DNA of 51,075 bases from Ligilactobacillus hayakitensis DSM 18933 = JCM 14209 (GTDB lineage: Bacteria; Bacillota; Bacilli; Lactobacillales; Lactobacillaceae). A program made the translations under genes and the position numbers. The notes beneath the pieces are model-generated. The model had not been told where the DNA came from and did no database searches. It worked only from the letters and a program-made list of their open reading frames with translations. Below are positions 36,013-45,697 of the stretch, one piece after another (positions within the stretch are counted from its first letter, which is position 1; the number at the start of each line of letters is the position of its first letter). The stretch covers positions 1 through 51,075 of the forward strand of contig NZ_BAML01000010.1 in NCBI RefSeq assembly GCF_000615845.1, written 5' to 3'.

Positions 36013-37488
36013 TTAGTCTTCATCTTTATCTGGGAAAATTAATGTGAAAGTTGTCCCCACGTTTTTCTTACTTACAACATCAACCTTACCACCATGTAAT
36101 TCAATTAATTTATGAACAATTGATAATCCTAATCCAGATTCTCCATATTTGGTATTAGTTCGAGATTCATCTGCTTTATAATAACGTTCCCAAATATTCT
36201 TTAAATCTTTTTCTTCCATTCCGATACCGGTGTCGGAAATATGGATTATTAATTCGTTAAAACCTTTTTCAGCCGAAATCTTGATTAACCCATCGTTAGT
36301 AAACTGAATCGCATTTTGAGTTACGTTAAAAATAATTTGAACAAAGCGATCGTAATCCGCGTATACTTTCAAATTCTTAGGAATATTAATTTCAAATTTA
36401 TCACCAACTTCTTCTGCTTTACTTTCAAGTTGACTCACAATATTTGAAACAACCCCTTGAACCCCAAATTCAGACTTATTCAAGGCAATATTTCCGGCAC
36501 GAATTCTTTCATAATCAAGATTCTTATTAACTAAACGAATTAAACGATTAGTTTCGGATCTCATCAATTCAATACTTTTTTCCTTACTTTCTTCAGGAAT
36601 AACATCGTACGCCAAACCTTCTAATAATCCGTTAATCGTTGTTAATGGTGTCCTCATTTCATGGGCAGCATCTGCAAAGAATTCTTCACGTCGACGTTCC
36701 TGACGCTTAATTTCTTCACTAGATTCACGTAAAGAAGTTACCATGCTATTAAAATCTGATGATAACTTATCAATTTCATCTCGTTCATTTGTCGAAATTT
36801 CCACATCAAAGTTTCCATCAGCAACTAAACTTGTTGCTTGACGTAATTTTGTAATCCGTTTTGTTAAATAATGCGCAATTATAGTTGAGAGAAAGACCCC
36901 GATAATCAACGCAATTGCAAAAATTACTACTAAATTTTGAGAAATTCTATTAACCGCATCTGATAATGTCGAAATATCTTCTCCAACCATGATAACTGCA
37001 ACTAAATTTCCGTTTGAATCAAAGCAAGGCGTGTAGATATCTATAATTTTGATATTTTTATTTGCAGTTTTATCAACATCGATTGACGAAGTGTTTGGAC
37101 GCACTTCATTTCGATTACGAATAATTTTTCCTCTTTGTAAATCTTCCCAATCTTCTTTTGAAATTGCTGCATTTGAAATTTGCTTTGTTTTTTTAGGGTA
37201 CATAATTTCATTGTTTGCAGTATAAATCGTAAAGCGCGTATGTTGAGAATACAATAATTTTTCTGCAGTTTGTAACTCGGTAACATTGAGTCTGATTACC
37301 GCTTGTCCGCTTTTTTTAGTAATATCTAGAGCTTCATTTTTTAATGTAAAAGCATACCCTTCCATTTGATTCCATGCATTTTCATAAACCATTTGCTTTG
37401 ATAAATGGAAAAATAAAATCGAAAGAGTCCCAACAGTTACAACTATTAGCGCTAAGAATGCTAATAATTGCTGATAAAGAAATTTCAT
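36013..37488 (-). CDS. Two-component sensor histidine kinase
   Basis: This is a membrane sensor of 491 residues: membrane segment 1 (about 7-29), an extracellular sensing region (about 30-180), segment 2 (about 184-206), HAMP (about 207-260), HisKA with FFADAAHEMRTPLTTI (phosphorylated His) and a C-terminal ATPase with N, G1 (DTGIGMEEKDL) and G2 (GESGLGLSIV) boxes. Its ATG overlaps the stop of the response regulator (TAATG), so the two are translationally coupled. The signal is unknown and no specific orthologue is evident; linkage to ltaS on the other side does not prove a cell-envelope role. Confidence 0.93.
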   Translation of the reverse strand: MKFLYQQLLAFLALIVVTVGTLSILFFHLSKQMVYENAWNQMEGYAFTLKNEALDITKKSGQAVIRLNVTELQTAEKLLYSQHTRFTIYTANNEIMYPKKTKQISNAAISKEDWEDLQRGKIIRNRNEVRPNTSSIDVDKTANKNIKIIDIYTPCFDSNGNLVAVIMVGEDISTLSDAVNRISQNLVVIFAIALIIGVFLSTIIAHYLTKRITKLRQATSLVADGNFDVEISTNERDEIDKLSSDFNSMVTSLRESSEEIKRQERRREEFFADAAHEMRTPLTTINGLLEGLAYDVIPEESKEKSIELMRSETNRLIRLVNKNLDYERIRAGNIALNKSEFGVQGVVSNIVSQLESKAEEVGDKFEINIPKNLKVYADYDRFVQIIFNVTQNAIQFTNDGLIKISAEKGFNELIIHISDTGIGMEEKDLKNIWERYYKADESRTNTKYGESGLGLSIVHKLIELHGGKVDVVSKKNVGTTFTLIFPDKDED

Positions 37489-38204
37489 TATTTTTCTACC
37501 TCAGTGTCATCAAATTTATATCCTACGCCCCAAACAGTTTTAATAATTTGAGGTCCAACTGTTTCAATTTTTTGACGTAACTTCTTGATATGAGCGTCTA
37601 CAGTACGTTCATCCCCATAAAATTCATATCCCCAAACCATTTGTAATAGTTGATCACGTGAATAAACTTGACGGGGTTTACTTGCCAATGCCTTTAATAA
37701 CTCGAATTCTTTTGGTGTCAATTCTTCAATTTCTGTGCCGTCAATTAACACTTTACGAGTACTGGTACTTAACATTAAATGCTTGGTTTCAATATCATAT
37801 TCCTTTCCCGTAGTTTCTTCAGTTTGAATTCCTTGTAATAATGCCCGACGGTGTAATGCCTTAATTCGCGCAATTAAAATCATCGGAGAAAATGGTTTAG
37901 CAACATAATCATCTGCCCCCATTTCTAAGCCCAATGTTTGATCACTTTCAGAATTACGCGCCGTTAAAATAATAATTGGAACAGTACTTGAAATCTTTCT
38001 AATTTCCGCATTTACTTGCATCCCATCTTTTTTTGGTAAATTCAAATCTAATGTTATCATATCCCATGATTCTGGATCTGACTTAAATTTATTAACAGCT
38101 TCTTCTCCATCATATGCATATTCTACATCCCATTTTTCTTTAGAGAAGAACATTGACATCATTTCTGAAACTTCACGGTTATCTTCAACCATCAATATTT
38201 TCAT
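37488..38204 (-). CDS. OmpR-family response regulator
   Basis: The receiver domain (about 1-120) shows the acidic pair in VEDN, the phosphorylated Asp in TLDLNLP and the conserved Lys in VAKPF. A winged-helix DNA-binding domain of the OmpR/PhoB type follows (LTPKEFELLKALASKPRQVY, TVDAHIKKLRQKIE, VWGVGYKF). AAGGG lies 8 bases before the ATG at 38204; the GTG three codons earlier overlaps that site. It is followed directly by its kinase. It begins only 18 bases after the dinB stop, so it may be read from the dinB promoter as well as its own. Confidence 0.95.
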   Translation of the reverse strand: MKILMVEDNREVSEMMSMFFSKEKWDVEYAYDGEEAVNKFKSDPESWDMITLDLNLPKKDGMQVNAEIRKISSTVPIIILTARNSESDQTLGLEMGADDYVAKPFSPMILIARIKALHRRALLQGIQTEETTGKEYDIETKHLMLSTSTRKVLIDGTEIEELTPKEFELLKALASKPRQVYSRDQLLQMVWGYEFYGDERTVDAHIKKLRQKIETVGPQIIKTVWGVGYKFDDTEVEK

Positions 38205-38222
38205 GTCATTCACCCTTTCATA

Positions 38223-39310
38223 TCATTTCAATTCTAATTTTATATTTTCAAAACCTATCTTGTCTAGATTAGTTATTGTTATTCCGAGTAACCTAACATC
38301 AATTTGACCTTCTTGTATTTCTTCAAAAATTTCTCTTGCGTAAAATACAATTGTATCTTCATCATTAGGTAGATAATCCATTAGTGTGATACGTTTAGTA
38401 ATAGTTTCAAAATTACTATTACGAACTTTAACCACCAATGTTTTCCCATGTTTTTGTTGTTTAACTAAACTAGACACTAACAAGTTAGCTAATATCTTAA
38501 ACTGTGATTCAACTTGCTCACTTGAATTCAGCGCACTATCAAAAGTTCTTTCTTTTCCAATTGATTTACGCTGTCTTTTCCATTCAACTGGTCTATCATC
38601 TATTCCCCTAACTCTATAATACAATTGCTGTCCAATTTTTCCAAATTTTCTTACAAGTTCTTGCTCGCTTTTTTTGCGTAGATCTTTTCCACAATATATT
38701 TTTGCTTCATACATTTTAGGGAGCGTTTTTCTTCCGACTCCTCTAAATTTATCAATCGTAAGTGGATCTAAAAAATCTCGAATATCTTCTTTATTAACAA
38801 CGGTAATACCTGCTGGTTTAGAATAATCTGAGCTAACTTCGCCAAAAATTTATTATATGATACTCCTGTTGAACTAGTTAACTTAGTTTTATCAAAGATT
38901 TTTTGTTGGATTTGATGAGCAATCAAAACCGCAGATGTAATTTGTTTTTTATTTTGTGTTACATCTAAGTATGCTTCATCTAATGCTACATATTCAATCA
39001 TTTCAGTGTATTCATGAAATATTTTGTGGATTTCATTAGATACTTGGCGATATTTTTCAAAATTTGGCGTCACAAAAACCGCCTGGGGACATTTTTCATA
39101 TGCTTTTTGGGCACTCATGGCTGAGTAAATTCCATATGTACGCGCAATATAATTGGCAGTTGCTACAACTCCATGTCCCCCTGTATTTCGCGGATTTCGC
39201 GCAATTACAAGTGGTTTGTTGCGTAAATCTGGATTATCGCGCATCTCAATTGATGCATAAAATGCATCCATATCCACATGAATTATTTTTCTTTCTGAAA
39301 TAACCCTCAC
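38223..39310 (-). pseudogene. dinB: DNA polymerase IV (DinB), frameshifted in this sequence
   Basis: Pol IV is a Y-family translesion polymerase. The N-terminal part (from GTG at 39310) has [12 protein letters not shown] and LDEAYLDVT, the catalytic carboxylates, and runs to KFLAKLA near 38835. There the frame breaks; the rest (little-finger domain, ending NIKLELK at 38223) is in the -1 frame. Restoring one A to the GAGC at about 38831 gives [14 protein letters not shown] and a full protein of about 362 residues. It follows the zwf terminator. The GTG start has a poor ribosome-binding site. The single missing base could be error or genuine loss. Confidence 0.9.
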
Positions 39311-39323
39311 CCATTCATAAAAT

Positions 39324-39351
39324 GAGGCTGGGAAAGTATTTTCTCAGCCTC
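39324..39351 (-). terminator. Rho-independent terminator of zwf
   Basis: GAGGCTG...GAAA pairs with TTTC/TCAGCCTC across 39324-39351 with one mismatch and a short loop. Downstream on the minus strand is ATTTTA. Confidence 0.75.
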
Positions 39352-39373
39352 AAAAAATTATATCTCTTATTTA

Positions 39374-40852
39374 TTAAGGATTAAAAATCCATTTATTACC
39401 ATCTCGTGCAAGTAAATCATCTGATGCTTTAGGCCCCATTGAATTACTGATATAGTTAGTTAATTCTTCTGGTGTAATTGCTTGTTCATCCCACGCTTTG
39501 CGAATGGCATCAACAAACTTCCATGAATAAAATACTTCTTGAGCATGAACAAAGTTTGTTGTATCACCTTTAATTGTGTCTAAAATTAATTTTTCATAAG
39601 CTTCTGGTGTAATTGCTTGTGTTGCTTCATCATGTGTATATTTTAAAGTACGATTTTCGAGGGCATAGCCGCCTTGACTAACCTTTTTAGTATTCAATGT
39701 TAATTCCATTCCTGGATTGGCATCTACATTAAATGATAAAACATTTGGCATTAATTCCTCAGTATCACTAAAAATATTATTAGGCATATTCTTAAAGACA
39801 ATATCAATTCGGGTTGCTTTTGTGGCTAGACGCTTTCCGGTTCTAATATAAATTGGAACACCTGAAAAATCCATATTATTAATATGCAATTTACCAGCAA
39901 CAAATGTTTCTGTTAATGACTTAGGATCAACAGAAGCTTCTTGGCGATAAGCTTTTAAATCGCCATTTTCATCGTATTGTCCGCGAACAAAGTTTTCTGC
40001 TACTTCTTTTGGAGTATATACTTGTAATGCTTTTAACGCATTAATCTTTTCATTACGGATATCTTCATCTGTAAATGTTACTGGGGCATTCATTGTTAAT
40101 AAAGATACAATTTGTAAAATATGATTTTGAACCATATCTCTTAAGGCTCCAGCTGTTTCATAATACCCTGCTCTTTCTTCAACTCCTAGGGATTCGCTTA
40201 AAGTAATTTGAATATTATCAATATAGCGATTATTCCATAAGGCGCGGAAAATATTATTTCCGAATCGTACAGCTAAGATATTTTGATCCATTTCCTTACC
40301 TAGATAATGATCAATTCGATAAATTGAATTTTCAGGGAAATACTTTGCAATATCATCATTTAAACTTTGTGCACTACTCAAATCATGACCAAATGGTTTT
40401 TCAATTACTACTCGATTATAACCATTATCGCTTGTAACTTTTTCCCCGCGTAAATTCTTACAAATTGTTCCGAAAAATTTAGGAGACATTGCTAGATAAA
40501 ATAAACGATTTCCATCAATACCATACTTTATATCTAATTGATCAGCCAATTCTTTAAGCGTTACGTAATGTTCACTATCATCAACGTTATGTGATTGATA
40601 ATAAAAATGACGTGAAAATTCAGTTGCCTGTTTAGCTGTGTCTTCCATTCCTGAAATTGAATTTCGAATAACTTGTTGATAATGTTCATTTGTCCAAGGT
40701 CTTCTAGCCGTTCCAATTACAGCAAAATTTTCCTTTAAAAATCCTTTTTTATATAAATTGAATAAAGAAGGATATAGTTTTCTTTGTGCTAAATCTCCAG
40801 TTCCACCAAAAATGAAGATTAAAACCTTTTGTTCCTTACTTTTTTCTATCAT
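39374..40852 (-). CDS. zwf: Glucose-6-phosphate 1-dehydrogenase
   Basis: Zwf oxidises glucose 6-phosphate to 6-phosphogluconolactone, making NAD(P)H at the entry of the oxidative pentose phosphate (or phosphoketolase) route. The coenzyme loop FGGTGDLAQRKLYPS, the EKPFG segment and the active-site RIDHYLGKEM are all present. The 492 residues are typical. GGAG precedes the ATG. Its terminator separates it from dinB. Together with pgi it frames the fate of hexose phosphate, but fermentation type cannot be decided from this window. Confidence 0.97.
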   Translation of the reverse strand: MIEKSKEQKVLIFIFGGTGDLAQRKLYPSLFNLYKKGFLKENFAVIGTARRPWTNEHYQQVIRNSISGMEDTAKQATEFSRHFYYQSHNVDDSEHYVTLKELADQLDIKYGIDGNRLFYLAMSPKFFGTICKNLRGEKVTSDNGYNRVVIEKPFGHDLSSAQSLNDDIAKYFPENSIYRIDHYLGKEMDQNILAVRFGNNIFRALWNNRYIDNIQITLSESLGVEERAGYYETAGALRDMVQNHILQIVSLLTMNAPVTFTDEDIRNEKINALKALQVYTPKEVAENFVRGQYDENGDLKAYRQEASVDPKSLTETFVAGKLHINNMDFSGVPIYIRTGKRLATKATRIDIVFKNMPNNIFSDTEELMPNVLSFNVDANPGMELTLNTKKVSQGGYALENRTLKYTHDEATQAITPEAYEKLILDTIKGDTTNFVHAQEVFYSWKFVDAIRKAWDEQAITPEELTNYISNSMGPKASDDLLARDGNKWIFNP

Positions 40853-40977
40853 TTTTAATGCTCCATTCAGTTTAATATCTCTTTATATTATAACTAATTC
40901 TGCGTTTTTTATAAACAATTATCCACCGGAAATATTATCATCTGTTTTAATAAAATTCCCTAAATTTTACAGTTTTA

Positions 40978-41008
40978 AAAAAGGCTAGGAAATACATCCT
41001 AACCTCAA
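40978..41008 (-). terminator. Rho-independent terminator of the fatty-acid operon (after fabI)
   Basis: On the minus strand GAGGTTAGGA pairs with TCCTAGCCTT (one G-T type mismatch), followed by TTTTT. It lies a few bases past the fabI stop. Confidence 0.85.
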
Positions 41009-41014
41009 AAAATA

Positions 41015-41773
41015 TTAAATTAAATGTACACCTTTATCAACATAAATAGTGTCCCCGACAACACCCTTTGATAAATCACTCATCAAGAATGCACATGCGC
41101 CACCAACTTCGCGTTGAGTAACTGATTGGCCGTCAACCGCACGTTCTTCTGAAAGTTTTAAGAGATCTCCATGCCCCTTAATTCCTGTGACCGCTAATGT
41201 TTTAATTGCCCCAGCAGAAATTGAATTAACACGAACACCGTATTGAGCCATATCTCGTGCTAAATAACGAACACTTGATTCAAGTGAAGCTTTAGCAACT
41301 CCCATAATGTTATAATTAGGAATTGCTCGTTTCGAACCCATGTATGTAAGAGTTACTAAACTTCCTGGATTGTTTAAAATTTTTCTTCCATAATTAGCTA
41401 CTGCAATCAATGAATAAGCAGAAATATTTTGTGCTAATGCAAAACCTTCACGACTTGCATCCATAATATCTCCACCTAATTCTTCTTTATTTGCATATGC
41501 AATCGCATGTAAAATTCCATCAACTTTACCAAAACGTTCATAGACAGTATCAAAAGCGTTCTTAATACTTTCATCGTTTGCAACATCACATTCAATTAAT
41601 GAATTTTCATCATCAACCAAACGCATTAAACTTTTTTTCAAACGTTCATTTTGATAAGTATAAATTAATTTAGCGCCACTTTCTTCCATTTCTTGAGCAC
41701 ATCCCCAAGCAATTGAGCGTTTATTAGCAACTCCCATTACCAAAATTGTTTTTCCTTCTAATAAGTTTGACAT
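41015..41773 (-). CDS. fabI: Enoyl-[acyl-carrier-protein] reductase (NADH), FabI
   Basis: FabI reduces trans-2-enoyl-ACP in the last step of each elongation cycle. It is a short-chain dehydrogenase fold: the N-terminal nucleotide loop MGVANKRSIAWG is the FabI variant, and the active site Y-x6-K is in NYNIMGVAKASLE with the preceding Tyr in TYMGSKR. The 252 residues fit FabI. AAGGAG precedes the ATG. It is the last gene of the acc/fab operon, next to accA, and has its own terminator. Confidence 0.96.
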   Translation of the reverse strand: MSNLLEGKTILVMGVANKRSIAWGCAQEMEESGAKLIYTYQNERLKKSLMRLVDDENSLIECDVANDESIKNAFDTVYERFGKVDGILHAIAYANKEELGGDIMDASREGFALAQNISAYSLIAVANYGRKILNNPGSLVTLTYMGSKRAIPNYNIMGVAKASLESSVRYLARDMAQYGVRVNSISAGAIKTLAVTGIKGHGDLLKLSEERAVDGQSVTQREVGGACAFLMSDLSKGVVGDTIYVDKGVHLI

Positions 41774-41787
41774 GTTTTATTACTCCT

Positions 41788-42576
41788 TTAAAATTTTCGG
41801 AATCTAGCTTGTCTTTGTTTCACTAAATCATGTGGTTTTCTTGATTGTAATAAGTGTAATCTTTTTTCTAAAACAGCTGCAATTTCTTTGCATGTTTTTT
41901 TATTAGAACTAGATTCAGGAATTATTCCTTCAATCACATTTTGATCGAATAACGCCTGTGGAGTTAATTTCATTACTTCTGCTGCTTCGTCACTTCTTGA
42001 ACCATCTTTCCATAAAATAGAAGCAAAACCTTCTGGTGAAAGGACAGAATACATGCTATTTTCTAACATCCAAACTTCATCACCGCATGCCAAAGCAAGG
42101 GCGCCTCCACTTCCAGCTTCTCCGTAAATTATTGCAATTACAGGAACTTTTAAATTACTAATTTCTAGTAAGTTTCGCGCAATTGCTTCTCCTTGTCCAC
42201 TTTCTTCGGCAGATTTACCCGGATAAGCACCTGACGTATTAATAAATGTAATTACAGGACGTTTAAATTTTTCAGCTTGTTTCATTAATCTTAGTGACTT
42301 CCGATATCCTGATGGTTGCGGACTACCGAAATGTTTTTTAATACGCTCGTCAACGCTAACACCTTTGTCGGTTGCAATAACGGTTACCATTTGGCCATTA
42401 AATTCAGCAATTCCACCAATAATTGCTGCGTCATCTCCAGAAGCACGATCACCATGAAATTCCATAAAATTAGAAAAAATACCATCTATTAATTCTTGCG
42501 CGGTAATTTTGTTTTCAGCTCGAGAAGCAGCAACAATTTCAGCAGCCGTTTTTTTCTTTTTTAATAAACTAACCAA
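41788..42576 (-). CDS. accA: Acetyl-CoA carboxylase carboxyltransferase subunit alpha
   Basis: AccA, with AccD, moves CO2 from biotin to acetyl-CoA to form malonyl-CoA. The crotonase-like fold is recognisable in [20 protein letters not shown] and [20 protein letters not shown]. The conserved start is not an ATG: AAGGAGG lies 8 bases before a TTG at 42574-42576, which gives 262 residues starting [14 protein letters not shown]. It overlaps the accD stop by 8 bases, implying coupled translation of the two halves of the complex. Longer frames run into accD. Confidence 0.94.
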   Translation of the reverse strand: MVSLLKKKKTAAEIVAASRAENKITAQELIDGIFSNFMEFHGDRASGDDAAIIGGIAEFNGQMVTVIATDKGVSVDERIKKHFGSPQPSGYRKSLRLMKQAEKFKRPVITFINTSGAYPGKSAEESGQGEAIARNLLEISNLKVPVIAIIYGEAGSGGALALACGDEVWMLENSMYSVLSPEGFASILWKDGSRSDEAAEVMKLTPQALFDQNVIEGIIPESSSNKKTCKEIAAVLEKRLHLLQSRKPHDLVKQRQARFRKF

Positions 42577-43423
42577 TTGTACTACCTCCTTGATGCGCTT
42601 TAACCAGCCACTCAATTTTTTCTTTTTGATCTTTTCGTTCTATAATCCCGTCGATAAAACCATTCTCTAATACGTTTTCTGCATCTTGTAAATTTTCCGG
42701 AACCTTTTGATGAATTGTTTGCTCAATAACACGCCGACCAGCAAAGCCAACTAAACTTCTTGGTTCCGCTAAAATTATATCTCCTTGCATTGCAAAACTG
42801 GCAGTTACCCCACCAGTTGTAGGATCTGTTAACACAGTAATATATACTAGCCCCGCATCGCTATGCGCTTTGACTGCTTGGGAAATTTTAGCCATTTGCA
42901 TTAAAGAATAAATTCCTTCTTGCATGCGTGCGCCCCCAGAAGCTGTAAATAAAACAACTGGTAATTGATTTTCACGCGCTTTTTCAAAAAGACGAGTAAT
43001 TTTTTCTCCTGTAACGGTTCCCATTGAACCCATAATAAATTGTGGATCCATGATTCCCAAAGCAAATTCAGTTGTATTAATCGTTGCGATTCCGGTTAAT
43101 ACTGAATCATTTAAAGAAGTTTTTTTCTGTGCAGCCTTTAGTTTATCTTGATATCCGGGAAATTCCAATGGATCATTGGTTTGAATTTCTGAATCAAATT
43201 CGACAAAAGAATCAACTAACCACGATAAACGTTCACGTGCTGCAATCCGAAATCCATATCCACAATTCTTACAAGTTTTATAAACTCCTAAGTCTTTATG
43301 GTACATTGTTTGGTGGCATTTTGGACAAGCAATCCATAAGCCTGAAGGAACTTTTTCGCCAGCCTTTTTATCAGCTTTGATATGCTTTTTACTTAATGTT
43401 TTTAACTCATCAAATAATTGCAT
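42569..43423 (-). CDS. accD: Acetyl-CoA carboxylase carboxyltransferase subunit beta
   Basis: This is the zinc-ribbon-bearing partner of AccA. The N-terminal ribbon is [22 protein letters not shown]. The carboxyltransferase core includes [11 protein letters not shown] and [13 protein letters not shown]. The ATG at 43421-43423 overlaps the accC stop (TAATG), downstream of GGAGG; earlier frame codons are not supported. Length is 284 residues. The 3' end overlaps accA. Confidence 0.96.
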   Translation of the reverse strand: MQLFDELKTLSKKHIKADKKAGEKVPSGLWIACPKCHQTMYHKDLGVYKTCKNCGYGFRIAARERLSWLVDSFVEFDSEIQTNDPLEFPGYQDKLKAAQKKTSLNDSVLTGIATINTTEFALGIMDPQFIMGSMGTVTGEKITRLFEKARENQLPVVLFTASGGARMQEGIYSLMQMAKISQAVKAHSDAGLVYITVLTDPTTGGVTASFAMQGDIILAEPRSLVGFAGRRVIEQTIHQKVPENLQDAENVLENGFIDGIIERKDQKEKIEWLVKAHQGGSTIG

Positions 43424-44787
43424 TATTGTTCCTCCTTCCATTTAGATAAAAAGTATTTTTCAAGATACTCAGTTGTTGCAGTTCCCTTTAAAAACTCTTC
43501 ATCTTCCAGTAATGATAAATGAAAGGCTTGATTTGTATTTAAACCCGTAATTACCATTTCATTTAATAAGCGTTTTACTTTTTGAATTGCTTCGTTTCGA
43601 TCTTGACCTAAGGCGATTACTTTAGCAATCATTGAATCATAAAATGGTGTGATTTTTGCCCCAGCATATAAGTCAGAATCGATTCTCATCCCTAAATTAC
43701 CTACAGGCAAATACAAATATTTCACATTTCCCACTTGTGGCATGAAATCTTTTTTAGGATCTTCGGCATTAATCCGACATTCGATTGCATAACCATTGAT
43801 TTTGATATCAGTTTGAGAAAATGGTAATTTTTCTCCAAAAGCAACTTTTACTTGTGCTTTAACTAAATCAATACCCGTTACCATTTCTGTAACTGTGTGT
43901 TCTACCTGAATACGTGTATTCATTTCCATAAAATAAAAATTATGTTCACTATCCATTAAAAATTCGATAGTCCCTGTGTTTTCATAATTAATTGCTTCAG
44001 CTGCTTTTACCGCAATCGCTCCTAATTTTTCCCGTTGCTCTTGGGTTATTAATTGGCAAGGGCTTTCTTCAATAAGCTTTTGTTTACTTCTTTGAAGTGA
44101 ACAATCTCGTTCAGGAAAATACACTGTATTTCCAAAGCGATCGCGAAATATTTGGACTTCAATATGCTTAACGTTTGTCATAATTTTTTCCAAATACATT
44201 CTTTGATCACCAAAAGAGATATTAGCTTCACTTTTGGCTTCTTCATATAAATCCACTAATTGCTTTTCATTTTCAACACGGCGAATTCCTTTACCGCCAC
44301 CACCTGAGGCAGCCTTTAGTAAAACAGGATAGCCAACTTTTTTAGCAGTTTGCTTGGCATCTTCAATGTTTTGAATATACCCTTCACTACCTGGAATAAC
44401 AGGAACTCCATTTTTTTGCATCTGCTCTCTTGCATTTGCTTTATTTCCCATTAAGTCGATAATTTTAGAATCAGGGCCAATGAATTTAATTCCTACAGCC
44501 TCACACATCTCAGCAAATTCACTATTTTCAGATAAGAATCCAAATCCGGGATGGATTGCTTGGGCACCGGTACCAACCGCTGCTGCTAAAATATTTTTCA
44601 TATTTAAGTATGAATCTTGCGGACGGGCTGTTCCCACACAAACAGCTTCATCCGCTAATTGCACATGTAAACTTTCACGATCAGCTGTTGAATAAATTGC
44701 AACCGACTTAATCCCTAGTTCTTTCAATGAACGAATGATTCGCACCGCAATTTCACCACGGTTTGCGACCAATACTTTTGCAAACAT
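43423..44787 (-). CDS. accC: Biotin carboxylase subunit of acetyl-CoA carboxylase
   Basis: AccC carboxylates the biotin on AccB using ATP and bicarbonate. The ATP-grasp fold is clear: [20 protein letters not shown] at the start, [12 protein letters not shown] (glycine-rich loop), the catalytic region near [15 protein letters not shown], and [13 protein letters not shown]. The 454 residues are standard. It lies between fabZ2 and accD and its stop overlaps the accD start by one base, so stoichiometric translation is likely. Confidence 0.98.
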   Translation of the reverse strand: MFAKVLVANRGEIAVRIIRSLKELGIKSVAIYSTADRESLHVQLADEAVCVGTARPQDSYLNMKNILAAAVGTGAQAIHPGFGFLSENSEFAEMCEAVGIKFIGPDSKIIDLMGNKANAREQMQKNGVPVIPGSEGYIQNIEDAKQTAKKVGYPVLLKAASGGGGKGIRRVENEKQLVDLYEEAKSEANISFGDQRMYLEKIMTNVKHIEVQIFRDRFGNTVYFPERDCSLQRSKQKLIEESPCQLITQEQREKLGAIAVKAAEAINYENTGTIEFLMDSEHNFYFMEMNTRIQVEHTVTEMVTGIDLVKAQVKVAFGEKLPFSQTDIKINGYAIECRINAEDPKKDFMPQVGNVKYLYLPVGNLGMRIDSDLYAGAKITPFYDSMIAKVIALGQDRNEAIQKVKRLLNEMVITGLNTNQAFHLSLLEDEEFLKGTATTEYLEKYFLSKWKEEQ

Positions 44788-44809
44788 CTACTTACCTACC
44801 TTACCTACT

Positions 44810-45235
44810 CTAACCAATCATAAATGTTAGTTCTGCAGTACATGCTTTTTTGCCGTCAACTGTTGCAACTGCTTTTCCTAAACCAACATTATTTCTAATT
44901 TTTTCTAATGTTACTTCTAACATTAATGTATCACCTGGGCGCACAACTTTTCTAAATTTAGCTTGTTTAATCCCACCAAAGTACGCAGTTTTTCCTTTAA
45001 ATTCTGGCATTGATAACAAAGCAACAGCTCCCGTTTGAGCTAATGCTTCAACAATTAATACCCCCGGTAAAACTGGATTGTTAGGAAAATGCCCATTAAA
45101 AACTTCTTCATGAGTAGTTACATTTCTTTTAGCAACACAACGTTTACCTGGTTCTAATTCTTCAACGCGATCAATTAATAACATTGGATAGCGATGAGGA
45201 ATAATCTTTTGAATTTCTGTACTATCTAAAATCAT
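44810..45235 (-). CDS. fabZ: 3-hydroxyacyl-[ACP] dehydratase FabZ (second copy)
   Basis: This hotdog-fold dehydratase removes water from 3-hydroxyacyl-ACP. The active-site His and Glu are in [12 protein letters not shown] and VEALAQTG. The N-terminal motif is the classical [12 protein letters not shown]. It has 141 residues. AAGGA lies 8 bases before the ATG, overlapping the accB stop region. It is a paralogue of the gene at 50395 and closer to ordinary FabZ. Confidence 0.96.
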   Translation of the reverse strand: MILDSTEIQKIIPHRYPMLLIDRVEELEPGKRCVAKRNVTTHEEVFNGHFPNNPVLPGVLIVEALAQTGAVALLSMPEFKGKTAYFGGIKQAKFRKVVRPGDTLMLEVTLEKIRNNVGLGKAVATVDGKKACTAELTFMIG

Positions 45236-45239
45236 TCAC

Positions 45240-45695
45240 TTATCCTTCTTTCACCTTAAATAAAGGTTGATCAAATTCAACAAGTTCTTCGTTTGAAACT
45301 AATACTTCAGTAACGACTCCTGTAAATTCACTCTTAATTTCTGTCATCATCTTCATTGCTTCAATAACGCAAACAATATCGCCTTTTTTAACCTGCGAAC
45401 CAACGTTTAAAAATTGAGGTTGGTTGGGTTTTGGTTGAAGATAAACAGTCCCTACCATTGGAGATTTAATCATACTTGCAGTTTCATCTTCTTGATTAGT
45501 TTCGGCATTTGATTCAACTGTACTTGTAGTTTCCTTGGGTTCTATAATTTGTGGCTTTACTAATGATTCTAACATTTTTTGTGAAATTTCGTTTTTACTT
45601 AAACGAATTTCAAAATCTTTGACCTTGATTTCTAATTCACGCATTTCTGAATCATTAAAGTTCGCCATTAATTTTTCTACATCTTTAAAATCCAA
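45240..45695 (-). CDS. accB: Biotin carboxyl carrier protein of acetyl-CoA carboxylase
   Basis: AccB carries the carboxyl group on biotin between AccC and AccAD. The C-terminal biotinyl domain has VIEAMKMMTEI, the biotinylated Lys. The N-terminal 40 residues are a helical assembly region and a glutamate/threonine-rich linker lies between. The start is TTG (45693-45695), 9 bases after GGAG at the end of fabF; no ATG with a site exists upstream. The 151 residues are normal. Confidence 0.96.
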   Translation of the reverse strand: MDFKDVEKLMANFNDSEMRELEIKVKDFEIRLSKNEISQKMLESLVKPQIIEPKETTSTVESNAETNQEDETASMIKSPMVGTVYLQPKPNQPQFLNVGSQVKKGDIVCVIEAMKMMTEIKSEFTGVVTEVLVSNEELVEFDQPLFKVKEG

Positions 45696-45697
45696 AA

